DNA of 64,000 nt from Gnetum montanum (taxonomy: Eukaryota > Streptophyta > Gnetopsida > Gnetales > Gnetaceae). The notes under the pieces are model-generated. The model did no database searches and was not told the origin of the DNA. It worked only from the letters and a program-made list of their open reading frames with translations. The stretch is from assembly GCA_015680685.1 (NCBI GenBank), contig MNCI01029439.1:238672-302671 (forward strand), in the 5' to 3' direction. Within the stretch, counting starts at the first letter, position 1. Every line of letters begins with the position of its first letter. Both the position numbers and the translations under genes were made by a program. Positions 46,162-57,628 of the stretch are shown here, piece after piece.

Positions 46162-47251
46162 TGAAACACCACTAATTTCGGCCTAACACTATGAAACGAG
46201 AACAACTCAGAGCCTTTTGAGCTTTTGGGAGGCAAAAATTTGACTAAGGCATGGAGCTCACGTCGGGCTTGTCAAGCCAGGCTTACTCACACTAGGCTTG
46301 TCAAGCCAGGCTTTCCCTCAGCGTGAGCAACTCCAATGACTTCAAGATTAAGTCAAAGATGGTCCAATCTGAGGGTGCAAGTCATCTTCATAGGGCCACT
46401 GTTATCCACTTCAAGTTTCAACATTCGGGAGTTCGGATTTCGGGCTAGATTGCACAAATTTTCTTGGTCACGCTCAGGTCACATTCAGCTCATGCTGGCA
46501 ACGTGAGTACTGATCACGCCCAGTGCGAACAAACTCCAAGAGCCTTAAAATCGAGTCAAAATGGTCTGACTTCGAAGGTGCAGGTCATCCTTAAGGTCCA
46601 TTGATGACTACTTTAAGTCCCAGCCTCCAGAATTCCAGACTTCAAGTCCAAAATCACAAATATTTTGTTACTCATGCTCAAGTCATGCTGGGGTCACACT
46701 CAGCTCATGCTGGCAGCGTGAGCCCAATGTGAGCTACCAAAAGTGGCTCAAATCGAGGCACACCCAAGCTTAGTTTTCAACATGCAGTTCACTCTCAGGG
46801 TCAACCACAATCAGGTAATTGTTGCGCTCAAAGAACAGGCTTCAAAGATCAAAAATTGGTGTGAAATGTATCATTTTCATCTTACTCACACCCAGGTCAT
46901 GCTCAGGTCACGTTGAGCTCACGTTGGCAACGTGACTCTAGCATGAGTACTAATCATGCCCAGTCAAAAGCACGCCAAACACACGCTGAGGACACGCCAA
47001 GACAAAAAAAACTCACGCTGGAAGCTTTTGTGAAACAAAAATGCCTCAAACAGCCACAAAACCACTCACATCAGCACCCTGCAGTAGTCAATCCATGGAT
47101 CAAGAAGTTCCAAGCGAATCGGAGTCAATTTCTCTTGTTGTACACTATCATTTTCATTGTAAATTTTCACCATTTGTGAACTTGTCAAGCTCTTATGCTC
47201 CAAATTGTATCTGCTTCTAATTGTATCTGCTTCTATGGGCGTAAGCTAGCT
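46162..47251 (+). repeat. 3' LTR of the Tat element, truncated
   Basis: It parallels 34647-35724 from TGAAACACCACTAA to GGGCGTAAGCTAGCT. The GTATCTGCTTCTA segment near its end is duplicated (47205-47233). The last about 690 bases present in the 5' LTR, including the TATA box, are missing, so it ends in unrelated AT-rich DNA. Confidence 0.88.
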
Positions 47252-49514
47252 ATTGCTTAGCTATTGAACCAACCAACTTAGCTATTGCTCTTAAACATTT
47301 CCTTATTTCTAGTAATATGTCTAGTACACCTAGAATCTATCACCCAATCTATATGTATTATACTTTCTATTTAATCATCATATGTGATCATTAATCATTT
47401 TATTAACCTACTATCTTATATATGATTCTTTTCTAAATCATCCTCTTCTATACGTTGAACCTTTTCTAAATATCCTCTTCTATACCTTTGTAGCTTTTAG
47501 ATTCATCAATGCTCTTTTTCTTATTCCATTTTTAATTCTAATCTAATGATATTGGCTTCTATAGTTAAATCTACAATAGATTCTCTAATTTTCAACTTCA
47601 AGTTACTAAGTAGATTTCTCAACTTTTTTTATTCACTTCATCAATAAATTCATACAACTTTTCTAATGTTTTCTAGATTTCATGTGCTTCTTTCATTCCT
47701 TGCACTTGCCTCTAGGTTTCATCTTCAATTTATGTTCATTTTTCAACTATTTTTTATTCACTTCATCAATAAATTTATACATCTTTTCTAATGTTTTTTA
47801 GATATCATGTACTGCATTCCTTGCACTTGCTTCTAGATCTCACTAGCACTATTTGCTGTTATGAGAATCTTTCAGGGACACTTAGTAAAGCGAAGAATTA
47901 AGGCATAACAATTTGGTTCAAACTCTTAATCCTAAGATTTATTTTATAACATCAAATATGTTAAAAACTCTCAATTCGAATATACATTTTATACCATAAA
48001 CTAAGAAGTAATTTGACTTGTATTCAGATCTTTGACTTCTATTCATAATCTTTGACTCTCCTTCGAACAGACGGTATTCTCTTTATTGATCACAAAAAAT
48101 CTTTGTTAAGGATATTTTGACGAGTTAATCATGAACATTAATGGATATATATTTATCTATTTTCTTCCTTGAAAGACCTGTACCATCGTTTTTTCTTTTT
48201 CACGTCTTGGTTACACGCCCCTTTGTTCGCGATAATATGACTTTTTAATTATGCTTATTCATACAAATTCTTCTCAACCTTTTACCATAATCTTTAATTC
48301 TTCAACATATTCTTCAGGGAAGATGACCTGATATCAGAGGAACATTCGAAATAAATTCTATTCAAATAAGCTATAAAAATGGGCCTTAATATTTTGGTTC
48401 TGTTCAAAGAGGATGAGATGATTAATCTCTCAAAAAATAGATTATAGCATGAGAGCTCCACGGAACTCACCATAAGAAATATCTAAGAAATATCTTAAAA
48501 TCACACTAGAAGAAACCATTAAATACGACATGAAAAAATTGGATGAGAAAAATTCAGCTCTTTAATGAAGGCGAACAGCTAAAGAAGCTACATGTACCTA
48601 TCCCTGTATTGTATTACAAGTCGAATTTCATGTTAATTCCTCAATATCAAGAGTTGAAATTCCCCATTTCCGGGTATATTTCCCCTACACTGCTGCCAAG
48701 CACAAGGCAACTAGCTTCGGTCACCAAATATGGCAATCTACTAGCTTCATCATTCACTGATCTTCAAAACATTTTGCACAACGTACCATAGACAACGAAA
48801 TAGCTTGCATTTTGTGAACAGATGGGTAAACAAGGTTATCATCGTCTCCAACACAACTGACGATACAAATACACAGCAATCGAAGAATCTAATTCACAGG
48901 AACCGCGGTTTCCGAAACTTGCAACTCTGTTGTGACTTGGTTCATAATTAACCACAAAAACGAAAACTCAAAGCCCTTATGGGTACGTCCGGAAGTTCAT
49001 AAATAACAGCGCTTTCGAATAAGATAAATCAAGTTTCACACGCATTATTTGTATTGAGGTCACGTAGAAAAACGAGGTTAGATCCTGACATTCAGGGAAT
49101 TTGTCTGCCAGAAAATCGAATCAAAAACAAAGTAAAATAACCGCATCCATACCAGACTAAAAGGTTTTAACAGTATTTCAACCAATATTCATAAAAACAC
49201 ATTAATGTCTATGATGCATGCGAAAATTCAAAATCCACAATAACTCGAAATCGAATTCACATCTGAGAAATGCAGAAGACTGACATTTGCAATCTCATTA
49301 TCAGTCACAATTGAACGAACATCAGACACAGAATACACAACATTATAAGTACCTATTTATTCAGATTTAATATAAAGAGAATACCTACGGTCCTGATCTT
49401 TTGATAACAAGAGCCATTCCAAACTATGGTAACCTATGAGTAACAAACCTTGCAACCTATAATATAAGATACCGCACTGGGTAGGATCATATTCATAATA
49501 TAGTAGCAGCCACT
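47252..49514. other. AT-rich intergenic DNA and presumed eIF1 3' flank
   Basis: A 125-base direct repeat lies at 47624-47836 (ATTCACTTCATCAATAAATT ... TTGCACTTGC, two copies). The 82-residue frame at 48543-48791 resembles nothing known. The 3' UTR of eIF1 should lie in the last few hundred bases before 49515; no poly-A signal could be assigned with confidence. Confidence 0.5.
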
Positions 49515-50196
49515 TCAAAATCCATGAATCTTGATATTGTCCTTCTTAACAATGCCAGCCTGTTGTAATACAGCAAAGCAACATACAATTTTCACATCAG
49601 CAAAACTTTAATTTAGATCTGACATACAATAAAGGCGTTCATTTAAATTCAGAAATCGTCCGGCTCATGTTACCTGTACAAGGAAGTTTGACACATTTTT
49701 GCGTTGATCTCCCTGCAGCTGAATCACCTGTAAATGACACGATTGACAGATTTAGAAAATGAATTTCAAGGTCGACCTAATTAGACATGGAATTCTATCA
49801 AATTTCAAAAACCACACATGATGTTCTGGGCAAAAGATTTGTCAATACCTGACCAAGTTCAGGGTCCTGAACAACAGTACCGTTACAACAAAACTCCTTC
49901 TTCAGATCTTTAAGAATCTTGCTGTAACTGAACTCCTTTCTCAATCCTTGTACAGTTGTTAGGCTCTTCCTACCATTGCGCTGTTGTATACGCACGTGAA
50001 CATATTCTTTTGACCCAGCACCAGAATCTTCAGCATTTGCCTCCGCAAACGGATCTGCAAATTTATGGGTAAACAATAACAAAATTTGCTAATTTAATGG
50101 TAGTTCATTTAAAATGAAGAGACATAACTGGACAAATAAAGAAACTAATTGTTACTTACCATAAGCGCCAGGAATCTGGACGTCTAGATCTGACAT
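49515..50196 (-). CDS. SUI1: Translation initiation factor eIF1 (SUI1), four coding exons
   Basis: eIF1 binds the small ribosomal subunit near the P site and enforces accurate start-codon choice during scanning. Coding exons on the minus strand are 50196-50160, 50054-49849, 49727-49674 and 49559-49515, with introns of 105, 121 and 114 bases, all GT-AG (donors gtaagt, gtattg, gtaaca; acceptors cag). They join to 113 codons, the usual plant length, with no stop or frameshift. The protein begins MSDLDVQIPGAYDPFAEA and contains RIQQRNGRKSLTTVQGL, KKEFCCNGTVVQDPELGQ and GIVKKDNIKIHGF, all standard SUI1 features. Intron phases are 1, 0 and 0. A probable 5' UTR acceptor (TTGTAG) lies at 50248, so the transcript likely has an upstream UTR exon. 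This is the only host gene in the window that looks functional. Confidence 0.97.
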
Positions 50197-50999
50197 GAAC
50201 CTTGTTGCTTAGAAACATTGAAACCGAAAACTCGTTGGATTGGTGCTCCTACAAGACACAAAACCGATGGATATCAAACATAATAGGTAACGTTAAATTC
50301 TGTAGACAAAAAGTCTGTGATTTAGCAAGCACAATTGAAAGTACAGAGAACACCACGGGCTTTAATTCCATAAAAAGTCGAAACGTTCCCAATAGCGTGA
50401 TAAAAATCTGAGACTAGTAAGATTAGAAAGCAACTTTCTAGTACAATGGACTTGCTGTACTGGAAAATTAAACTCTTAACAGTTAAAACGTAGATTTCAA
50501 AGCCTCCATTGAGAAGTTTACTACAAATTCAAGAAAACATCCACCAAAACTGCTGTTAAAATAAGAAAAATATATAATCATCTAAACGTAGAGAACTTTT
50601 CTTTAACAATGAATAAAAAGCCTCCGAATAAAATCGGCGAGAAAGCCCATAAAACCGCTATCTACGCAAATCAAAGAAGTCCATTGAAAAAGCTACTTCT
50701 GATCACTTCCCTTTGTCGCCTAGCTTTTGAAATTTTTAGCAGTTTAGGCGCACCTGCAACTTTTCCTCCTTCATCCTTGCGTCATGTACCATCTAGGCTA
50801 TTAAACCGATGTGTGCTAGAATTGGTACATTCCATGGGCACAACAACTACAAAAACATTTTGTTTGCTTTCACATACCTAGCCACATATTACCATCATTT
50901 CTCCTCAAAGGCCCTAGCCTTTCCCTTCAATTCATGGAGATCTATTAATCTTCTAGCTAGGTCTGAGGCTATCTCTCTCTATCCATGGTAGTGGAACTT
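50197..50999 (-). other. eIF1 5' UTR and upstream region
   Basis: Probable UTR exon 50247-50197 directly precedes the start codon, preceded by a pyrimidine-rich acceptor. A non-coding first exon and promoter should lie further right, perhaps within 50500-50750, where a TATATATTT string occurs at about 50567-50580 (minus strand). I could not fix the transcription start. The 90-residue plus-strand frame at 50609-50881 shows no family resemblance. Confidence 0.5.
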
Positions 51000-53010
51000 A
51001 ATCACCTCCAATTCTGAGTTTGACATGTGAAGTTTTTGTAGAGCATTTTTCCTATCTACAAACTCTTTTTCATATAATGCATAGGTGGCCACTACTTGCT
51101 GCTCTAGCTAATTTTTAGGTCGACAAAACATTAACATGGCAAGGTTGGCATATTGTAGGTTAGTCAATGCCATGTATGCCTTTAAATCTTCAATCTCTAG
51201 GATTTTGTGTTGACATGGAACTGATGAAGGTCCTTGCCATCTAGATTTCTTTTTCATTGATTTGTTTGTACATGATGATTTGGTCCCAAAAGTGCTCCTT
51301 CAACTTCTCATGTTTTTTGGCCTCATTTTGTCACATGCTTATCTCGATTGCAAATTTTTGATGAATTATGCGGACCTCCTCCAATGAGAGGGTTCAATTT
51401 TTTCTAGTCAATCTATTGATGCCTTAGTTAACCCTCACTTATTGTTCTCTCAACTAGTGGACACTTTCTTCCAAAATGTTCTTCTGTTTCTCAACAATGG
51501 TCAACCTGGCATTATCAATAGCAAGCTGCTTTTTCTCTTCTTGTGTGGTGGTCAACGCCTTCTTATGGGCATATGCTTAAGCTTCAGCAACTGAGGCATT
51601 CTAGACCACCTTCTTCTTTTCTTGCTGAATAGCTTTGTTTTATTCAATCAATTGGTTCAACTGCTCTATTCAGAATTATTCTAGCTAGTCAGGTGCAACA
51701 AATTGGGTAAGGTCCCATCTTTCAACTCACAGGGTGGCCAACTCTTATTGCAGTTGATGCACTTCTATTTCTACATGTTTTACCCTAGTCTCTACCATGA
51801 CCAACTTCCCATTTATGGCAATGAGGTCTAATTACACTGTAGTAACATCACTAGGGATGTCAAAGGATTTTCATTACTTGGCCAGTCTTCAGCAATATAT
51901 CAAGTAATCATCATGGGCCATAGGAGTCATTGAAGTCCTAGCAAGCATTTGTGCATCTCTGGTCCCAGTCAAGTCCACTAGGGACATAACAAGCACATTG
52001 AAAGATTCTTGGATGTAATCTATTATTACCTCTGTTGTGCCTACCACAACCTGATGCTGCATGACCATCACTATGACATATTTTCCTATTTCAAGCATCC
52101 CTTGAAAAGATATAGTGTTACCAGAGATTTGTTGAGATCATTCGGCTTCTTTCCTTGATTGTAAAGAAATTTTCCCTCTTGATGGGTCAGTAGAAACGGT
52201 GGGCTGCATGGCATTGTTGATAACTCAAAAGAGGTTTGATTCATCCCTACTTTTCCAACTAATAGTTTCAACAATTCTTTGTAGATTTCTCATCACAAGC
52301 CAGTAATCTTGTGGTAGTGAAGGTGGAACTTGTGGCTCACACTGCTGCTTGGTTTCTTGCTTTGTTTTATTTTTTCTTTTTTTCTTTTTGTTTTGGCCCC
52401 TTTTCTATTTCTTGTTCTTTACTAAGGTCTTTCCTTGGTGTTGCATGTTTAAGCAACTCAGCAAAAGAAGCATTTTGAACCCTCCTCAAAACATCATTGG
52501 TGCATCCCAGGATTCTAGCATGCTTGCATAGCTTCCTGATTAGGTAAGGGAATGGAAGTGTTGGTTTCCCTGCATTATTTTCTTCAAAGTGCCTTTTATT
52601 TTCCATGACATACATTTGGGGAAGATTAGCATTGTATTTGCCCATTAATATTGCACTTTGCTTGGCTACATAGGTTGAGATATTGTTGAACCCTTTAGTT
52701 GGGAAGAGGTGGTAAGTGTCTATCTTAAAATAGGTCCTCTATTCCAGAGTTAACTCATTGTATGTTTTATTGTCTTTATTATACGTCTGCATTAGCCAAA
52801 CCTTTCTTGTTTCTGGATCGAACCTTATGGATAGATACCTCAACTTGTCCCCCACATTTGGTAGATTCAGAGCCCCTACAATTTCTTTGACTGAAAAAGA
52901 TACAATGACTTTGTCAAAGTTAACTGTGGTGCCTTCTTACTTGTTATGCCAAAATTGGTACGTCTCACTGAGGTATCATTCTCCACTTTCTAAAAGGTTG
53001 TAGCATAATG
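51000..53010 (-). pseudogene. Decayed ORF of unknown family: conserved-looking N-terminal block plus coiled-coil tail
   Basis: On the minus strand 52935-52367 reads almost without interruption: FDKVIVSFSVKEIVGALNLP, IRFDPETRKVWLMQTYN, YFKIDTYHLFPTKGFNNIST, YVAKQSAILMGKYNANLPQM and KPTLPFPYLIRKLCKHARIL, ending in a Lys/Glu-rich tail. One TAG lies near 52738. After several breaks, 52300-51000 continues as a charged helical region with heptad character (for example KKQLAIDNARLTIVEKQKNI near 51500) and many stops. The layout recalls plant mobile-element ORFs annotated as putative plant transposon protein, but I cannot confirm the family. Confidence 0.55.
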
Positions 53011-53639
53011 GTGATGCCTAGAGTTGATTTCAGACTACCTCAGGGGCAAATGCACAAATGGCCAAAGTTCATTTCCATAATGACCGTTGTCAACATGGAT
53101 TTCTCCTAGATGGCTTTAAGGCATTTTTGGCACAATGTGACACATTGTCCTTGCATCTAAGCTTGTGGTTCTATGACCTCTCCTTGGACCGACTGCCCTG
53201 TAGTAGGAGCCTCTTTATGAATGTTGAATGATTGGGCCTCTTGTTCCTCATATTCAGTTGATGGGCTTTGTTCTCTTGGTCGACCTCTACCACCTCTCAG
53301 GCATTTGCTTACTTCTTGCAAAGGTCCTTCTTGTCCTCATCTTTTTGGAGCCATTTGCAATCAATCAAGGGTGTAATGTTACTAAATTGTTGTTATTTAT
53401 CATTAACAGGTTTATACCTTACTCATGACCTTAGTTTCATTAAGTTCTTTAACTCATATGATTGTAGAGTTAGAAAAATTTTCAGAAAAATGCCCAAAAA
53501 GTGTTGATCTTCTTTTATGATCCTTTGCAATTGGCCTCTTTTTCCTTATGTATGGCTTATCATAAAGGTTATGGTTCCTTCAGTGAGAGAATTAGGGATT
53601 TTGGCATTTATATGATTGATTATTAGGAACACTATAGGA
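53011..53639. other. Intergenic DNA
   Basis: No supported gene. The overlapping plus-strand frames at 53228-53507 are unconserved. The left part may still belong to the decayed ORF, and the right part to the Copia element whose pol is missing. Confidence 0.4.
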
Positions 53640-54130
53640 TGATGGTAATGATTTAAGTAAGCAAACTGCCTTGATCCTCATCATTTATATTAACATCCAA
53701 ATCTAACAATTTCTTTACATAAGAATTGAAAATATTTAAATGTTCATGGATACTTACACCTTCTTTCATTTTTAATGACCAAAATTCAGACTTAAGTTGA
53801 AGGCAGTTTGAAGAGCACTTAATCATATGTAAAGATTCTAGCTTTATCCAAAAGTCTGCCACGAAGTTGCTCCACCAGCATTGTACCTCACTTCATCTGC
53901 CATGCACAAACACATGGTAGCAAGAGCCTTCAAATTAGTTTCCTCCCAAGTTTCATCATCCATAGCACTAGGCCTTTTACTCTCTACCATTAAGAGCTTT
54001 GTGCAATCCTTGATGCACTAGTAAATCCCACACCTTCATTTTCTACAAACCAAAGTTTCCCTATCATCGAATTTTACAATGTCAAACTTTGTAATTCTTG
54101 ACAAGCTAGTCATTCGTGGTAAATTTCTAA
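53640..54130 (-). pseudogene. gag (UBN2-type) of a Ty1/Copia element, frameshifted
   Basis: The minus strand reads SRITKFDIVKFD at 54110-54075 and, after a shift, the equivalents of LLVHQGLHKAL and MDDETWEETNLKALATMCLC. Then comes FWIKLESLHMIKCSSNCLQL followed by KSEFWSLKMKEGVSIHEHLN and IFNSYVKKLLDLDVNINDED (53653-53862). This is the standard Copia Gag N-terminal half. The remaining gag and all of pol are absent beyond 53640. It lies directly after the primer site, as expected. Confidence 0.85.
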
Positions 54131-54138
54131 CCCTACCT

Positions 54139-54148
54139 TTGATACCAT
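54139..54148 (-). other. Primer-binding site of the Copia element (initiator tRNA-Met type)
   Basis: On the minus strand TGGTATCAAAGG follows the LTR end TTTTCCACAACA by two bases. It matches the common TGGTATCAGAG primer site with one change. Confidence 0.85.
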
Positions 54149-54150
54149 TT

Positions 54151-54640
54151 GTTGTGGAAAATGACTGTTGAATTGTAAAAATAAAGAGAAAAACAAAATA
54201 CACAAGATTTACATAGTAAAGCCCTTCAATGTGAAGGGAAAGATCCATGGGTCAAGGCAAAATAATTTTCTTGAGGACGAAAAGGTGAGAACAAGGTTTC
54301 TCTCACTCTCTCCAATTTTGTATCACAAGCTCACACTATGTTTGTATTTACAGCATAGTCTCTCTTAATGTTTTGGTACTTTACTTTAGCAATGCCTAGA
54401 TTACAAGTAATAGAGAATCCAAGGTACCTTTAGTGCTTAACTTTAGTAATGCTCATCTTACAAATAGAACCAAGTACAAGTAAAAGTGAGTTAATTAGAA
54501 ACTCAATTATATGTTTAGAGTTTCCAAAATAACAAAAAGGAAACATCAATAATTAAAAACAGCAACAAAATAGAAAACATTGAAGAGAAGGAAAAGACAC
54601 AAGATTACTTGGTGTCAACTCAACAATTTCAGTTCCACAA
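54151..54640 (-). repeat. 5' LTR of the Copia element
   Basis: The minus strand runs from TTGTGGAACTG (54640, start slightly decayed) to TTTTCCACAACA (54151), giving terminal inverted TGTGGAA/TTCCACA. Length is about 490 bases. A repeated ACTTTAGCAATGC / ACTTTAGTAATGC segment occurs at 54384 and 54439. The downstream partner LTR is not in the window. Confidence 0.75.
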
Positions 54641-54774
54641 TGAAATCATTAACGGTTCCCCAATCAAACCATTTTAAATGTATCTAAACTCATCATCAAA
54701 TGGATCTGGGCAAGAAGGGATGCTAACAACTTAAAAAGCTAAGCAGCATTTTCCTAATCCCAATCATGTTCATC

Positions 54775-55300
54775 AATAGTTGCGAGACAGACCCTCAATA
54801 CCAGCATCGCTCCCTGGAGGGAGCGAAAGGGATATTGGACTGCAGCGGTGGCTCGTTCACAGGCAGGTCGCCCTGAATCATGGACACCACGGCGCTCATG
54901 CTGGGCCTCATGCCAGGATTGCCCTGCACACACCACAACGCAATCTTCATCAACACCACAATCACTTGCACGTCCTGCTGCGTCGTGCCTGCCACTTCCA
55001 CGGCCGGATCCGCCATGGTTTGCAGGCACCCTTGCCGTGCCTGTGAAAACGCCACGGACGGACGGCAGATACCAACTTTGCTCGACACAGCGGCGGCCAC
55101 ACACCATCTCCATCTCCAGAACCACAACGCCGAAGCTGAACACATCCGACTTGGCGGTGACGCCCTCCTGGTTGAACACCCATTCGGGCGCCATGTAACC
55201 AGGGTACCACGCATCCTTTCATCATCCTCTGTGTCATTTTATTAAGAAAAGCAATTACTCCGTTCCCAAAGTCAAAACAGGTTACGTAGCAGAAATAAAT
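54775..55300 (-). pseudogene. Receptor-like kinase C-lobe pseudogene
   Basis: The minus strand gives FDFGNG near 55290 (the DFG metal-binding motif), an activation-loop remnant, GYMAPEWVFNQEGVTAKSDV and FSFGVVVLEM (55203-55110; subdomains VIII-IX). After a frameshift near 55085 it gives FSQARQGCLQTMADPAVEV, then VLMKIALWCVQGNPGMRPSM and SAVVSMIQGDLPVNEPPLQ (subdomain XI and C-tail). A one-base loss near 55205 breaks RGT-PGYMAPEW. Style and order fit plant lectin/S-type receptor kinases. The N-terminal kinase lobe and ectodomain are missing. GC content is far above its surroundings. Confidence 0.88.
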
Positions 55301-56838
55301 TCTTTTCAAAATTAAAACCATGATTTGCTGTCCATGAGGTCCATAGAAGTCCAACAAAGCGGGTGTCGTCCGATTACGATATCAAAAAATGCATTGGCTT
55401 TTATTGGTTGAGATGTGATACGAAACGTCATTGATGATTTCATATGGTTGAGAAAATTGTCACGCCCTTTAACTCTGCAAAAACGCACGCGGACTTACTA
55501 TGTAGGAGAGCATGTGAATATCTCCTTTGTGAATATATAGTTACGTTTCGTTTCCCACCATTCATTCATGGTGGATAATGATGGCGCCTTTTGTCAGCTT
55601 CTTAGAAGGTTGTAAATCAGCGTACCTTGGCCATCGTAAACTAAACTCAAAAAATCTATGCAAGAAGGGAGATGAGAATGTGAAAATGTAGTAAGGTGAA
55701 AACTCATTTAGAACGTGAGGTTATTTAGGAGATGCTTGAAATAGGCAAAGGAGATGAGTTTACATTATTTATGATTTTTTATATATAAATTAATTAAATA
55801 TAAGCCTCCCATAAAAACCAACAATTTTTCTAATAGAAAAAAAGGTCTTACAATGCATCTTGATCATCTTGAACATGGAGATCACAATTGAATTGCAGAC
55901 TCTAATTTACTAAAATATTTGTTACTATTGAATACTTTTCTTAAAGCAAGGTTAAATATAAAAAACCATAACATTAGGAGAGAGCAAATTTAGACCTTCA
56001 TTGCTTTTGCACAATATTAAAAATGCAAGCATTATGTATTTTTCACAAATATGAATTTGTTCTTGCATTCCTGTTACATATTTTTTCTGAATTTGAATAC
56101 ATTCTTGTTTATTGTAAGTTCAAAATACACCTCACATCAAGAAAATACATATCTTCAGCACATAGGTAAAAATATATGTTTAGGGCTTTGATGCATGGGT
56201 TACAAGTGTAGTAGCAATGGAGTAGCTTTGTGGTGAAACCCTTTTATTTAGTGAGCCATATCTATCCTATTGTGTGGGTTATAAGTATAGTAGCAATGGA
56301 GTCACTATGTGGTGAGACCCTTTTGTTTAGTAAGCCACATCTAACTACTATGTAGATTGAAGTTCTACTACCAACCATGGGTTTCCTTACGAATAACAAT
56401 GACATAACCCATAAAACAAATTGGCCACTACTTCCCAATGCCATTAATTTATTGTCTACTACTTTCATAGTTGCATTCCATTTTGTACCTTGTAGACTTT
56501 TATTAATGCGAAATGGATCAATTAGGTGAATTATGAAATTATAGGTATGATATTAAAAGTTTAATCAATGTAACTATTTAGCAAATCATCTATGTCATTA
56601 TACATTTTCCTTAACAAAATTCCTTGACAAATGTGAAGATGTATTTGGGATGTATTTAGCAAAATAAAGTAGTTTTATAATTTCAATAATCTAACAAAGA
56701 AAATTCTCTTCAACAAAGACTTTAAAGGTTAATTCAATAAGTTAGAAAAAAATCATTCAAAATACTGTACCTATTCTCTTTGGATTTGAAAAGGCCCTAT
56801 AACAAGGCATTTAAGATATGATATTCACATTTACTTTT
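55301..56838. other. Intergenic DNA
   Basis: No gene is recognised. A two-copy tandem repeat of 79 bases lies at 56196-56345 (TGGGTTA(C/T)AAGT ... GAGCCATATCT). Otherwise AT-rich. The stretch ends at the ACCAC target site of the Athila-like element. Confidence 0.5.
56196..56345. repeat. 79-bp tandem duplication
   Basis: Two copies of TGGGTTA(C/T)AAGT(G/A)TAGTAGC through AGCCA(T/C)ATCT, about 88 percent alike by eye. Confidence 0.85.
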
Positions 56839-56843
56839 ACCAC

Positions 56844-57627
56844 TGATGGGACGCGATATGGCATGGGCTGTGATATCGCGTACGCAATATCGGAGTACGT
56901 CGTCAAATCTATAAATAAGCCCTTGTTTCTAATTCTAGGTCTAGATCGTAGTGAAACTCTGGCAGTTTGATTTCTCCAGAGATAGAATATTTTCCATGTG
57001 CCCGCAGTAGGAGTTCCAAAGTGAACGAATCTTTATTCGAGCATATATTGTACCTGAACACATGTTTGTGTACGGCAATAAAGACAAACTTCTTGGATAA
57101 ACCTTGCAGTGCATGGAATAGCCTAAATAGGAATTTTATTTATCATTATTTACTGTTTATCATTTAAATGCTTTATTAGCCATTAAATCTCTTTCAAACC
57201 CTTCTCTCCTAGTTAAGTGCCTCAGTACGACCGCTTCGAGCACATGCATTATGCTTAGTGATCCCAACAACGACTAGCGTTTGGTAACTAAGGTTGCATT
57301 GGTTCAGGGTGTGAACGGTAAGTGGGAACAGATACTGATGCTAGGTTAATTAAGGCTTAGTTAGTTAGTTAAAGTTAGTTAATTAATCTCTTTACCCTTC
57401 ACCTTATCAGAATAGGAGATAAAACCGAAAAGACATAAAAATCACATACCTCAAACTTACTTAACCATACAACCGTGAAAAATACAAGTAAGCCTGGGAA
57501 GACAACGAATAGTTAACCTTAAGTCTTCCATGAGGCGTGTAGGCACTTAGTTTGCGGAGTTCCACTGGATCGCGCATTAATGCTCATATTCGTATAGTTG
57601 AGTGTAGGGGTACCTCGCCACTCATCA
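56844..57627 (+). repeat. 5' LTR L8
   Basis: 784 bases. It has one intact GATATC and two decayed ones before the TATAAATA box at 56910-56917. The R region contains AATAAAG at about 57079. The GGTAACTAAGGTTGCATTGG segment is near 57283. The tail GTGTAGGGGTACCTCGCCAC leads to CTCATCA. Confidence 0.95.
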
Positions 57628-57628
57628 T

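Larger units (their letters stand above)
34647..47251 (+). mobile_element. Tat-lineage Ty3/Gypsy retrotransposon, decayed, 3' LTR truncated
   Basis: Order: 5' LTR 34647-36412 (end inferred), primer-site-like TGGTGCTAGAAGGAGGG at 36419-36435, leader with tandem repeats, gag 36944-39635, protease 39807-40325, spacer with repeats, RT 41538-42549, RNase H 42580-42850, second archaeal-type RNase H 42928-43310, integrase 43549-44700, repeat-bearing 3' region, polypurine tract AAAGAGGGGCCAA (46149-46161), truncated 3' LTR 46162-47251. The extra RNase H after the usual one is the hallmark of the Tat branch (Ogre/Retand type). Stops, a frameshift, a deletion in pol and a lost integrase Asp show it is inactive. 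Confidence 0.9.

Noticed and set aside
49798-50082. A 94-residue frame starting MLLFTHKFADPFAEA as the eIF1 start
   Set aside because: Its first residues read into the intron. The true start is in a separate exon at 50196 with a good donor site and the expected MSDLDVQIP.
54780-55245. Plus-strand frames rich in His/Pro/Ala over the kinase fragment
   Set aside because: These are shadows of the GC-rich minus-strand kinase sequence.
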